Positions 6,539 to 14,498 of a stretch of DNA of 64,000 nucleotides are shown here, one piece after another. Source of the stretch: Nitrospira sp. (lineage in GTDB: Bacteria; Nitrospirota; Nitrospiria; Nitrospirales; Nitrospiraceae); NCBI GenBank assembly GCA_031315995.1, contig JALDRG010000010.1, positions 62,001 to 126,000 on the forward strand. The letters run 5' to 3'. Under the pieces are notes generated by a model, which made no database searches, was not told the origin of the DNA, and worked only from the letters and a program-made list of their open reading frames with translations. The stretch's first letter is position 1, and each line of letters starts with the position of its first letter. Made by a program: the position numbers and the translations under genes.

Positions 6539-9015
6539 CGAGCACATCGCATCCCTTGTCCAAGGCCCTCGGATGGGGGCTGAAGCGCAAGCTCATCGTG
6601 TCGATGCTGATGGTCGGCGTCATCCCTCTTCTGCTCGGCCTCAGCATGGCCTTCTTGCAAGGCTCGAAAGAAATCCAGGTCGTCAGCGGCGAAAGCTTCC
6701 AGGCTCTGGCCACGGAGGCAGCCCGTAAATTGGACCTCCTCGTGGCGGAGGAAGTGGCCAGAACCTCTCGCATCACGGTCCACCCCGACATTGTACGAGC
6801 GCTCGAACACCGTCGCGATGCGCTCCACACCTCCGACAAGAACGCGGCGCTGCCTGCTCTGGTCCAAGAACGGGCGCGCTGGGCCGCGCGAGACCCGGCG
6901 GCGGTCAAAGAAATCACGGGGAATCCTACCGCGCTGCTCTTGCAGGGCTTTTACGCCGGCGCGCAGAGCGAACCTGACCAGCTCCTGCCGCAAGTCGTGC
7001 GCGCCGCCACGAAGAAACTGTTCGTGACGGATGTGCAGGGAAACCTCTTTGCCGCCCTGACGACCACACCCAGCTTCGCCCATGCCGACAATGTCTGGTG
7101 GAAAGGCGCGTTCAATAGAGGAGTCGGCCAACTCTATATCGAAGACCTGCACTTCGATGAACAGGCCAATGCGTATGTCTTCAGCATTTCCCTTCCCATC
7201 ATGGACAGCCTCCGGTATGAAGTGGTCGGTGTGCTCCATCGAGTCATCGACGCCAAAGAGTTCTTTTCGCCCTCGACCCACCCCATTCGGTTCGGCAAGA
7301 CCGGCCATGTGATGCTGGTCGACAGTCGAGGGACGGTCCTCAGCTGCCCCATTCTTCCGACCGGCGTTCGGCTCTCGGACCTCTCGCTGATCCCTCAGGT
7401 GACGGCGCGGGAACCGGGCTGGGTGACCGCCGACAGCGACGGGCACGGCGGCCAAGGCACCGCCATCATCGGCTTCGCGCCCCTTCCCGAAACCAGCCGT
7501 GCCACAAACGGCGCGCTGGAACAGGGCGGGTGGCACACGTTCGTCTGGCAATCCTCCGACGAGCTGTTCGCTCCGATCCGGCATCTCATGATGTGGATGC
7601 TGATTCTCGCTACCATCGCGCTCGGCTTGCTCGCCACTCTGGGCTATTTCGCCGCCAGCCGGATCGTGACGCCGGTCCGGCGACTGCAGGAAGCCGCGCG
7701 CCTCATCGGGCGAGGAGAATTGCAGGAACCGATCCAGATTCACACGGGAGATGAATTGGAAGATCTGGCCATCGAATTCAATCGCATGAATACGCAGCTG
7801 GAAGCCGCCTTTGCCGGATTGAACACCCAGGTTGAAGAAAAGACACAGGAAGTGCAGTACCTCCAAAAATCCACTGATCAGGTGCTCGACGCCGTCCCGA
7901 CTCCGATCATCATGATCGACCAGAAGGGCCTCATCCAATACATGAACCGCGCGTCACAGGAAGCCCTCCAGACACAGGACCACAGCTGGTCGGGCCGGCC
8001 GCTCTTCGATGTGCTCCCCCTCGATGAGGATCATCTCCAAGCCTTGCGGCGCGACCTGCGGCTCGTTGAGGGACACACGGCGTCCGCGCAACCCCGCCTC
8101 GACTCGGAACCCGCACAGAAGGAGGCGCGCGACCCGCTCAATCAGACACACACCCAGGCATCCTCCTCATCTCGACCCGAATTGCGGATCGGTTCGCACC
8201 TGTATCACTATGAGTGGTTCCCGCTGGAAAGCCGCAGCGGCGCGGGAAAGCGCTTCGGCCTCGTGCTGCGTGACACCACCGATGAAACCCGTCTGCAAGA
8301 TCAACTGATCCAAGCCGAAAAATCCGGCAGCCTTGATGTGCTGACCGCCGGCATCGGCCACGAACTCAACAACCCGCTGTTTGGAATTCTCGGCCTTGGC
8401 GAGGCGATCCAGGAAGAGGGAGACCTGGCCCGCGCCAAAGGCTATGCGCAAGATATCGTCGGGCATGGACGAAAGATGGCGGCCATTATTCGGGACTTCA
8501 CCGGAGTCGCGACTCGCGAATCGAAGAACCAGCGCGTCCCGGTGGATGTCACCGCCCAATTGGATCAAGCCCTGGCCATCGTGCAGACCTCGCACGACTG
8601 CCTTGGGCTCAACGTCCAGAAACACTACGTGGCGGTGTCGCCGGTGACGGCGCTTCCCGACCAACTGCGACTGGCGTTTATCAACGTCCTGACCAATGCC
8701 ATTCAGGCTATGAGCGGGCGGGGCGACCTATGGTTGACCACGGATGAACAGGACGAACTGATCACCATCAAGATCCGGGACAACGGACCCGGCATTCCCA
8801 AGCAACATCTCGGCAAAGTCTTCGATCCTTTCTATACCACCAAGGGACAGGGAGAAGGATCGGGACTCGGACTCACCGTCGCACAACGGCTGATCAAGAA
8901 GTTCGGCGGCGAGATTCGGCTGGAGAGTCCGGATGGCCAGGGCACGACCTGTGTCATCACCTTGCCCGCGGACAAGGCCGGGGTACGAAAGGAGGAGCCA
9001 TGCGTCTCACCCTGA
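6535..9015 (+). CDS. Membrane histidine kinase (dCache-HAMP-PAS-HisKA-HATPase)
   Basis: 826 residues from the ATG at 6535, whose ATGA overlaps the stop of the previous kinase (an ATG at 6523 is also possible). Order: TM1 (LIVSMLMVGVIPLLLGLSM), a periplasmic region of about 300 residues with the WWKGAFNRG and GKTGHVMLVD patterns of double Cache sensors, TM2 (MLILATIALGLLATLGYFA), HAMP, a coiled coil, a PAS domain (VLDAVPTPIIMID), then HisKA with GIGHELNNPL (His609), N box NVLTNAIQAM and G box DNGPGIP. The end overlaps the next gene by 16 nt. It should sense an extracytoplasmic ligand, perhaps with the secreted heme protein encoded next. Confidence 0.9.
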   Translation: MTSTSHPLSKALGWGLKRKLIVSMLMVGVIPLLLGLSMAFLQGSKEIQVVSGESFQALATEAARKLDLLVAEEVARTSRITVHPDIVRALEHRRDALHTSDKNAALPALVQERARWAARDPAAVKEITGNPTALLLQGFYAGAQSEPDQLLPQVVRAATKKLFVTDVQGNLFAALTTTPSFAHADNVWWKGAFNRGVGQLYIEDLHFDEQANAYVFSISLPIMDSLRYEVVGVLHRVIDAKEFFSPSTHPIRFGKTGHVMLVDSRGTVLSCPILPTGVRLSDLSLIPQVTAREPGWVTADSDGHGGQGTAIIGFAPLPETSRATNGALEQGGWHTFVWQSSDELFAPIRHLMMWMLILATIALGLLATLGYFAASRIVTPVRRLQEAARLIGRGELQEPIQIHTGDELEDLAIEFNRMNTQLEAAFAGLNTQVEEKTQEVQYLQKSTDQVLDAVPTPIIMIDQKGLIQYMNRASQEALQTQDHSWSGRPLFDVLPLDEDHLQALRRDLRLVEGHTASAQPRLDSEPAQKEARDPLNQTHTQASSSSRPELRIGSHLYHYEWFPLESRSGAGKRFGLVLRDTTDETRLQDQLIQAEKSGSLDVLTAGIGHELNNPLFGILGLGEAIQEEGDLARAKGYAQDIVGHGRKMAAIIRDFTGVATRESKNQRVPVDVTAQLDQALAIVQTSHDCLGLNVQKHYVAVSPVTALPDQLRLAFINVLTNAIQAMSGRGDLWLTTDEQDELITIKIRDNGPGIPKQHLGKVFDPFYTTKGQGEGSGLGLTVAQRLIKKFGGEIRLESPDGQGTTCVITLPADKAGVRKEEPCVSP

Positions 9016-9593
9016 CATTCGTGCGGGCACGGTCACTGTGGCTCGCGCTGGCCCTGGCCTGCGCCTCGACCTATTCATCACAAGCGAAGGATGTCGCGCC
9101 GCCCACAGGCATTCCTCCGGATAAGGTCGCGGATTTCGTGCACGCAGTGCTGGATGCCGACCGGACGATCTATACGAATCAGGTCGTCAACCGAATGCAG
9201 GCTAAAGGCATCGTGTCTGCCACGGAGCATTGGGAACACGAAAATGCCTTGCCGCTTCCCGCACAATTCCTTCAACATTCCGGCAAACTCGTCGCCGAAT
9301 CCGGACGAGGCATTCGTTACCGCCTCATCAGCCTCTGGCCCATCTACCAGCGCAACGCACCCGCTACCGACTTAGAACGCAAGGCGCTGGAAAGTTTTGC
9401 GCAAACGCCTGATCGTCCCTTTACCGGCATCGTGACCAGCGGCCGCAAACAATATTTTCAGGCCGTATATTCCGATCGGGCCACGTCTGCCGCCTGCGTG
9501 AAATGTCACAACAACCACCCCTTGAGTCCCAAGCGGGACTTCGCCCTTCACGATGTGATGGGTGGGATGACCATTACCATTCCCCTCGACTGA
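9000..9593 (+). CDS. Secreted Tll0287-like (DUF3365) heme protein
   Basis: 197 residues with a signal peptide (LWLALALACASTYSSQA, cleavage near residue 29). The body matches the Tll0287-like/DUF3365 fold, a PAS-like heme module often found in redox-sensing kinases: YTNQVVNRM near residue 60, RLISLWPIYQRNAP, and a single c-type heme motif C166-V-K-C169-H170 followed by NNHPLSPKRDF. The GGaggAG ribosome site lies inside the end of the kinase gene and the two frames overlap by 16 nt, so the protein is made with the kinase. Inferred role: a periplasmic redox or gas sensor partner of that kinase. A simple cytochrome is the alternative. Confidence 0.85.
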   Translation: MRLTLTFVRARSLWLALALACASTYSSQAKDVAPPTGIPPDKVADFVHAVLDADRTIYTNQVVNRMQAKGIVSATEHWEHENALPLPAQFLQHSGKLVAESGRGIRYRLISLWPIYQRNAPATDLERKALESFAQTPDRPFTGIVTSGRKQYFQAVYSDRATSAACVKCHNNHPLSPKRDFALHDVMGGMTITIPLD

Positions 9594-9670
9594 CCGGAAC
9601 GTTGTCGATTCAGACCAATGGCGGGTCGGCACGTTGCAGCGGTGGAGAGGAGCACTCGCGCAGGACGGCA

Positions 9671-9694
9671 CACGTCGGCCGTGCGGCCGGCGTG
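9671..9694. terminator. Candidate bidirectional hairpin between convergent genes
   Basis: CACGTCGGCC and GGCCGGCGTG form a 10-bp stem with one G-U pair around the loop GTGC. It lies between the convergent DUF3365 and bactofilin genes. There is no clear T-run on either side, so termination is plausible rather than certain. Confidence 0.35.
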
Positions 9695-9762
9695 CTACAC
9701 AGAGTACTGCCGTCTGTCGAGGATGAGGAAGAACGAAACCGATCGGCACGGAGGATCAGTAG

Positions 9763-9791
9763 CCGTGAATCGAGAGACGTATCCTGTCAGG
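9763..9791 (+). repeat. Core fragment of the dispersed repeat
   Basis: CCGTGAATCG followed by AGAGACGTATCCTGTCAGG reproduces the centre of the complete element at 1414-1442 with a few substitutions. The flanking inverted ends are not recognisable here. The last bases touch the stop of the bactofilin gene, as copy 1 touches the stop of its neighbour. Confidence 0.5.
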
Positions 9792-10227
9792 CGTTATCGG
9801 CGAGCACGGCGACCGCCTTAGGACGTTGCGAGGAAATATCCCGCACATTGCCGGGAAGCTTTTGAGCGTCATCCCCCCACGAAGCGACACCCATATCCGA
9901 TAGACCCTGAAACTTGGCCCCGTCTTCCATGGAGAACGCCGGTGCGTGGACTTCGCCGACGAGGAGACCGGTCTTCAGCAATTGAAGCCGTTCCGTGGCC
10001 CGCACCGTGGCCTTGATTTTTCCGCTGCTGATGATGGTCCCGGCCGTGATGGTCCCCTGCACGATACCGTCCTCGCCGATTACGACGGTCCCCGTGGTAT
10101 GAAGGTCCCCTTCCAGCCGCCCATCGATACGCACCGTTCCTTCAACCCGAATCTCGCCCCTGAGCAACACACCTTTGGCCAACAGGGTGATATTGTCGCT
10201 TTCCACAAAGCCGGACTTCTTCATCAT
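9787..10227 (-). CDS. Bactofilin (polymer-forming cytoskeletal protein)
   Basis: 146 residues. The body is a run of short beta-helix repeats: LLAKGVLLRGEIRVEGTVRIDG, then EGDLHTTGTVVIGEDG, VQGTITAGTIISSGKI and LQLLKTGLLVGEV, ending in the usual APAFSMEDGAKFQG cap. Bactofilins assemble without nucleotides into filaments that localise envelope enzymes. I chose the ATG at 10227 because AAGGAG is 6 nt upstream; the longer frame from 10281 adds a Ser-rich stretch that overlaps this ribosome site. The gene lies directly downstream of the PBP1B gene on the same strand, which fits a role in placing cell-wall synthesis. (The first repeat is quoted in two overlapping parts: GVLLRGEI and RVEGTVRIDG.). 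Confidence 0.85.
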   Translation of the reverse strand: MMKKSGFVESDNITLLAKGVLLRGEIRVEGTVRIDGRLEGDLHTTGTVVIGEDGIVQGTITAGTIISSGKIKATVRATERLQLLKTGLLVGEVHAPAFSMEDGAKFQGLSDMGVASWGDDAQKLPGNVRDISSQRPKAVAVLADNA

Positions 10228-10313
10228 CACGCGCTCCTTCTCCCAGGCAGTGGCCGATGAACTGGAGGACCATCCCAACATGAGCCGAGCCTACACCAGC
10301 TTTTCGATCATAC

Positions 10314-12608
10314 CTAGGAAAAACCAAAACTGCGCTTCACCCGTTCCCAGAATCCGCTGCCGTGCACTTCACAATAGATCGAAGGCTCCGTCCCTTCGAT
10401 AAACAACTCCGCAGACCGCTGCGGACATTTCGAGGTCGCCAACTGGGCCGATTGGGGATCGATGTCGCGCGTCACCACGGCAGGCGGCTGCGGGAAGTCA
10501 CGCGATGTGGCCGGCACAATGCGGCGCACGAACTCCACCCACATCGGCAACGCCGCCTGCGCTCCGGTCAATTGCAACGCCTCTTCGTCGTCGAATCCCA
10601 CCCACACGCCGACGACCACGTCCGGCGTATAGCCGACGAACCACGCATCGCGATACCCATCCGTGGTCCCTGTTTTCCCAGCCACAATGGCGCGAAGCCC
10701 CATTCCCTTCGCCTTCGCTGCAGTGCCGCGCTCGACGACGCCCTTGAGCAAGGAGGTCATGACATAGGCTGCTTGCGGCGAGACCGCTTGGCGACGCGCG
10801 GGCGTATGACGCCACAAGGGATCCCCTTCTGAGGTCATCACGGCCCGCAGCGCCGTCGGAGCCACGAACAGCCCCCCCTGAGCCAAGGCCCCGAACGCCG
10901 ACGTCATCTCCAGCAGCGAAACGCCGGAGGTCCCCAACGCGATGGAGAGATTGTCGGCCAGCGGGCTACGAATCCCCAGCTTCTCAGCCGTCTGCAGAAT
11001 GCGCTTCGTTCCGACGGCCTGCGCGATCTTCACGGCGGGAATATTCAACGATTGTTCCAGCGCCGTCCGCACCGACACCGCACCATGGAACCGATGGTCG
11101 TAATTCTGCGGCGCCCACTTGCCCGCGCCCGACTCAAACGTCACGGGTTCGTCGATGATTGAGGTGGCCGCCGTAATCGGTTGCCCTCCCGCCAGTTCCC
11201 GACGAGCTTCCAACGCCGCAAGATAGACCAGCGGCTTAAAGAGGGAGCCCGGCTGGCGCTTCGCCTGCACGGCCCGGTTGAACTGGCTCGCGCGGTAGTC
11301 ACGACTCCCCACCATCGCAAGAATGCCGCCGGTCGCAGGATCGAGCGCCACCAGTGCGCCTTGCACCGCCTGGGTGTGGCGCGTCAACGCCGGATGCGCC
11401 GCTTCCAGTTTGGCCAGCTCACTCTCCAGCATCTGGGTCGCCAGCCGTTGCAGCACGGGATCCAGCGTCGTATACGCCCTGACCCCGTCAGGAAGCGGCG
11501 CACCGGTCGTCTCCTCCACCTGTCTCAGCAGGTGGTCGACAAAGAAGGGCGCGTCAGCCAATGTGTCCTGCGGCGGCATCACCAGGACCGGCGTCATCAC
11601 GGCCTGCCTCCACACGTCGTCGCTGACAAGCCCCTGCTCGTGCAGTCGCCCCAGAACGACGTCGCGCCGCTGCTTGGCCAGTGCCGGATTTCTCAAAGGC
11701 GAATAGGTATTCGGCCCCTTGATCATGCCCACCAGCATGGCCGTTTCCTCCACACTCAGCGCATCCACGCGTTTGCCGAAATACCGATGGGCCGCCTCCC
11801 CCACCCCGTAGATCGACACCGACCCGACCTGCCCGAGATAAATCTCGTTCGCATAACTTTCGAGAATGGCTTGTTTGCGGTATTTCGTCTCCAGGACGAG
11901 CGCGGCGATCGACTCTTTCAGTTTCCGTCCGAACGTGCGCTGCGGCGAATAAAACAGATTCTTTGCCAACTGCTGCGTGATCGTGCTGCCGCCCTGAATG
12001 ACTGTGCCCCGGGTCATATTCGTCCAGACGGCGCGGGCCACGGCGATTGGATCAATGCCCGGATGGCTGAAGAAGCGGCGATCTTCGATGGCCAGCAGCA
12101 CGTCGAGAAACCGAGCCGATAGGTCGTCATACGACACCCATTCCCGGACCTGCCGCGACGCGCCGCGCAGGCCGCTGATCAACTGCGGCTCCAAATACAG
12201 GGGGAACAACTCGTCGCCGCCCTGAATCGACAGCACCTTCGCCACCCGCCCCTGATCGAGGACCAGACGGGCCGACACCGGTTGCAGATGAAAATCGGCG
12301 AACTCGTGCAGATATATATCGATCTCGGCAGTGGTGACGCGATACTCGCCGGGGGCGCGAACGGCTGTCTCAACCGCGTGATAGCCGAGCCGGTTCAGAC
12401 GTTCGATCAGATGCGAGGAAGCAATGTCCAAATCCGGCTTCAACAGAAACGGCGCACCGTAGATCAGGCGGGGAGGATGCTCGTCGCCCGTGGGCAACGC
12501 CAGACTCGCCGAGAGGTAGAGTCCGTAGGCCAGGGCGCTGCCTGCGGTAAGGACCACGACGCCGGCCAAGGCGAAAAGCCCTCGTACGAACCAGCGTCTG
12601 ACGACCAT
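10314..12608 (-). CDS. Bifunctional penicillin-binding protein 1B (glycosyltransferase/transpeptidase)
   Basis: Class A PBP of about 764 residues that polymerises and cross-links peptidoglycan. There is a short cytoplasmic N-terminus and one TM anchor (GLFALAGVVVLTAGSALAYG), then a UB2H-like region (about 50-140). The GT51 domain has the catalytic AIEDRRFFSHPG (Glu175), GGSTITQQLAKNLF and KRKLKES-type motifs. The transpeptidase has PGSLFKP (SxxK), QSLN (SxN) and GKTGTTDGYRDAW (KTG). All catalytic residues are present. The start is uncertain: the ATG at 12608 begins just before the TM segment, and the open frame reaches 12674. Confidence 0.92.
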   Translation of the reverse strand: MVVRRWFVRGLFALAGVVVLTAGSALAYGLYLSASLALPTGDEHPPRLIYGAPFLLKPDLDIASSHLIERLNRLGYHAVETAVRAPGEYRVTTAEIDIYLHEFADFHLQPVSARLVLDQGRVAKVLSIQGGDELFPLYLEPQLISGLRGASRQVREWVSYDDLSARFLDVLLAIEDRRFFSHPGIDPIAVARAVWTNMTRGTVIQGGSTITQQLAKNLFYSPQRTFGRKLKESIAALVLETKYRKQAILESYANEIYLGQVGSVSIYGVGEAAHRYFGKRVDALSVEETAMLVGMIKGPNTYSPLRNPALAKQRRDVVLGRLHEQGLVSDDVWRQAVMTPVLVMPPQDTLADAPFFVDHLLRQVEETTGAPLPDGVRAYTTLDPVLQRLATQMLESELAKLEAAHPALTRHTQAVQGALVALDPATGGILAMVGSRDYRASQFNRAVQAKRQPGSLFKPLVYLAALEARRELAGGQPITAATSIIDEPVTFESGAGKWAPQNYDHRFHGAVSVRTALEQSLNIPAVKIAQAVGTKRILQTAEKLGIRSPLADNLSIALGTSGVSLLEMTSAFGALAQGGLFVAPTALRAVMTSEGDPLWRHTPARRQAVSPQAAYVMTSLLKGVVERGTAAKAKGMGLRAIVAGKTGTTDGYRDAWFVGYTPDVVVGVWVGFDDEEALQLTGAQAALPMWVEFVRRIVPATSRDFPQPPAVVTRDIDPQSAQLATSKCPQRSAELFIEGTEPSIYCEVHGSGFWERVKRSFGFS

Positions 12609-12702
12609 CACCGCCACATCCTCATGCCGTGGAGCATACGCGATCCGGAGGACGAAATCATGCGTGCAGACCATTCGGGCAGGATCCCGCCGGAGCGCAA
12701 GC

Positions 12703-12731
12703 TTGACAAAGGGCCGGACGTGCTCTTAGAT
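12703..12731 (+). promoter_or_regulatory. Sigma-70 type promoter for the FadL-like gene
   Basis: TTGACA at 12703-12708 and TTAGAT at 12726-12731 are separated by 17 bp. The box pair faces the outer-membrane transporter gene, leaving a leader of about 155 nt. The interval 12609-12894 is otherwise gene-free. Confidence 0.5.
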
Positions 12732-12894
12732 GAGCGCCACATTGGCGTGCCTCTAGGCCCTTGTACCTATCCACATGTCCGGCCTATGGCGCCTGCTGCG
12801 GGTGTGCCGCCCACGAGTCGTCGCTGACGAACAGCGCATGTTCGGCAATGATGCTTGATTCGTCGGCAGACTCTTTCACACGAGGTAACTGACC

Positions 12895-14382
12895 GTGAGC
12901 ACTCTAGGCGTTCCTGGTACCGCTGATTCACACGCGACCCGGCTGTGTGCGGCACTTCAGCCGCACCGCGATGGACAGCGACTGAGGTTCCCGAGGAATC
13001 AACTCCGGTACGCATCTGTACGACCCCTCATAGCCTGGTGCGCTCTTATCACGGCGATCATCGTCGCCGCTCCCTCTGCAACCTGGGCGGGCAGTTTTCG
13101 TATCTACGATCACAGCGCTTCGGCAACCGGTCAGGCATCGGCCTTCACGGCTCAGGCCGACGATGCCTCAGCCGGGTACTATAACCCGGCCGGCATGACG
13201 CAGCTCCGCGGGGTTCAGCTCTCGGCCGGCACCACGCTCATCGGTGGAGGCTTCTCGTTTCAGAGTCCTGCGGGCACCCAGGCGAACGGGGACCTCCGCG
13301 GCAGTGTGGCGATTCCGCCTCCGTCGAATCTATACGTGACGGCCAATCTCAAAGACCTTGGAGTCGGCTCCTCCGACAGCACCGCCATCGGCTTGGCCGT
13401 CTTCAGCCCGTTCGGCACCTTGACCCGTTGGCCGGACAGCAGTCCGTTTTCCACGGCCACCACCAAAGCCGCCTTCGAGTTGATCGACATTCGTCCCTCC
13501 ATCGCCTTCAGACCCTTGCCGGATCTGGCGATCGGATTTGGAGCGGACATTTACACCTTTTCAGGAGCCTTCGGAGAAGGCCAAGTCGAACGCCAGTTTC
13601 GCTGGCCGGGCGGACTCGGCATCCCCGCCGGCACCGGTATGGAATTAAATGGACGCGACACGGCCGCAGGCTTCAATGCCAGCCTGCTCTACACCGCGCT
13701 GAGAAATGAAGACGGACGGCCGCTCGTCAATATCGGACTCATCTATCGCAGCCAGGCCACGCTGCATCTCGATGGGCAATTGCTCGCCGGCGGCGTCCGT
13801 GTCGCGGACGCCCGCACGACCTTCGTGGTACCGCAGGTCCTCACCGGCGGCATCGCCCTCTGGCCCGTCCGGGATCGAGCCCGGGAGTGGAAACTGGAAT
13901 TGGACGTGGACTACACCGGCTGGAAATCGGTCCGAAATTTGGATTCGTCTCTGTCGAACGGTCTCACCATTGCCACACCCGCCAACTGGATCAGCGGCTA
14001 TACCGTCATGGTCGGGACAGAGTACAAGTGGCTGAACCCCGAACCCCTTCCGGATTGGGACATTGCCTTACGCGCGGGCTACTGGCATTCCCAGAAAGCG
14101 ATTCCGGATCAGACCTTCAACCCCGCCATTCCGGACGGCGACAACCACGCCGTGTCCACCGGCATCGGATTCATGTGCCGGGAGAAGGGCCGGTTTCTCG
14201 GGGTCATCCCCTGCGGAGGATCGGAGAAAACCCTCAGTCCCAAAGGCTTCGGGATCGATCTGGCCTACCAGGCTATTCTGTACGAAAGCAGAACGGTCGC
14301 AGGCAACCTGAATCCCACCGTCAACGGAACGTATCACACGACATTACATGTCGGTTCCGTGAATCTCCGCGTGAATTTTTGA
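12895..14382 (+). CDS. Outer-membrane transport protein, FadL/OmpP1/TodX family
   Basis: 495 residues. After an export signal (LIAWCALITAIIVAAPSATWA, cleaved near residue 65), the mature N-terminus GSFRIYDHSASATGQASAF followed by DDASAGYYNPAGM is the FadL plug signature (NPAG). The rest alternates as expected for a 14-strand barrel and ends LRVNF with a terminal Phe. FadL proteins carry hydrophobic compounds (fatty acids, aromatics) across the outer membrane; the substrate is unknown here. The GTG at 12895 is preceded by GAGG, but the long pre-signal stretch of about 40 residues suggests an internal start may be used. Confidence 0.85.
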   Translation: MSTLGVPGTADSHATRLCAALQPHRDGQRLRFPRNQLRYASVRPLIAWCALITAIIVAAPSATWAGSFRIYDHSASATGQASAFTAQADDASAGYYNPAGMTQLRGVQLSAGTTLIGGGFSFQSPAGTQANGDLRGSVAIPPPSNLYVTANLKDLGVGSSDSTAIGLAVFSPFGTLTRWPDSSPFSTATTKAAFELIDIRPSIAFRPLPDLAIGFGADIYTFSGAFGEGQVERQFRWPGGLGIPAGTGMELNGRDTAAGFNASLLYTALRNEDGRPLVNIGLIYRSQATLHLDGQLLAGGVRVADARTTFVVPQVLTGGIALWPVRDRAREWKLELDVDYTGWKSVRNLDSSLSNGLTIATPANWISGYTVMVGTEYKWLNPEPLPDWDIALRAGYWHSQKAIPDQTFNPAIPDGDNHAVSTGIGFMCREKGRFLGVIPCGGSEKTLSPKGFGIDLAYQAILYESRTVAGNLNPTVNGTYHTTLHVGSVNLRVNF

Positions 14383-14498
14383 TGCCCGACATTCGATCGA
14401 TCATGGTAGAGTAGGCATACGTATGAGACACGCGTGCATCGTGATGCTGTCACCGATGCCTTGCCTTCGGTAAACCTCCTTTCGAGCGAGGCCTTCGA

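Noticed and set aside
6508..7938. Long open frame (476 codons) antisense to the dCache kinase
   Set aside because: It lies wholly opposite a gene with clear domains, has no family motif and arises from GC-rich codon use.
11181..12122. 313-codon open frame antisense to PBP1B
   Set aside because: Low-complexity, Arg/Gln/His-rich product; the opposite strand encodes all catalytic motifs of PBP1B.
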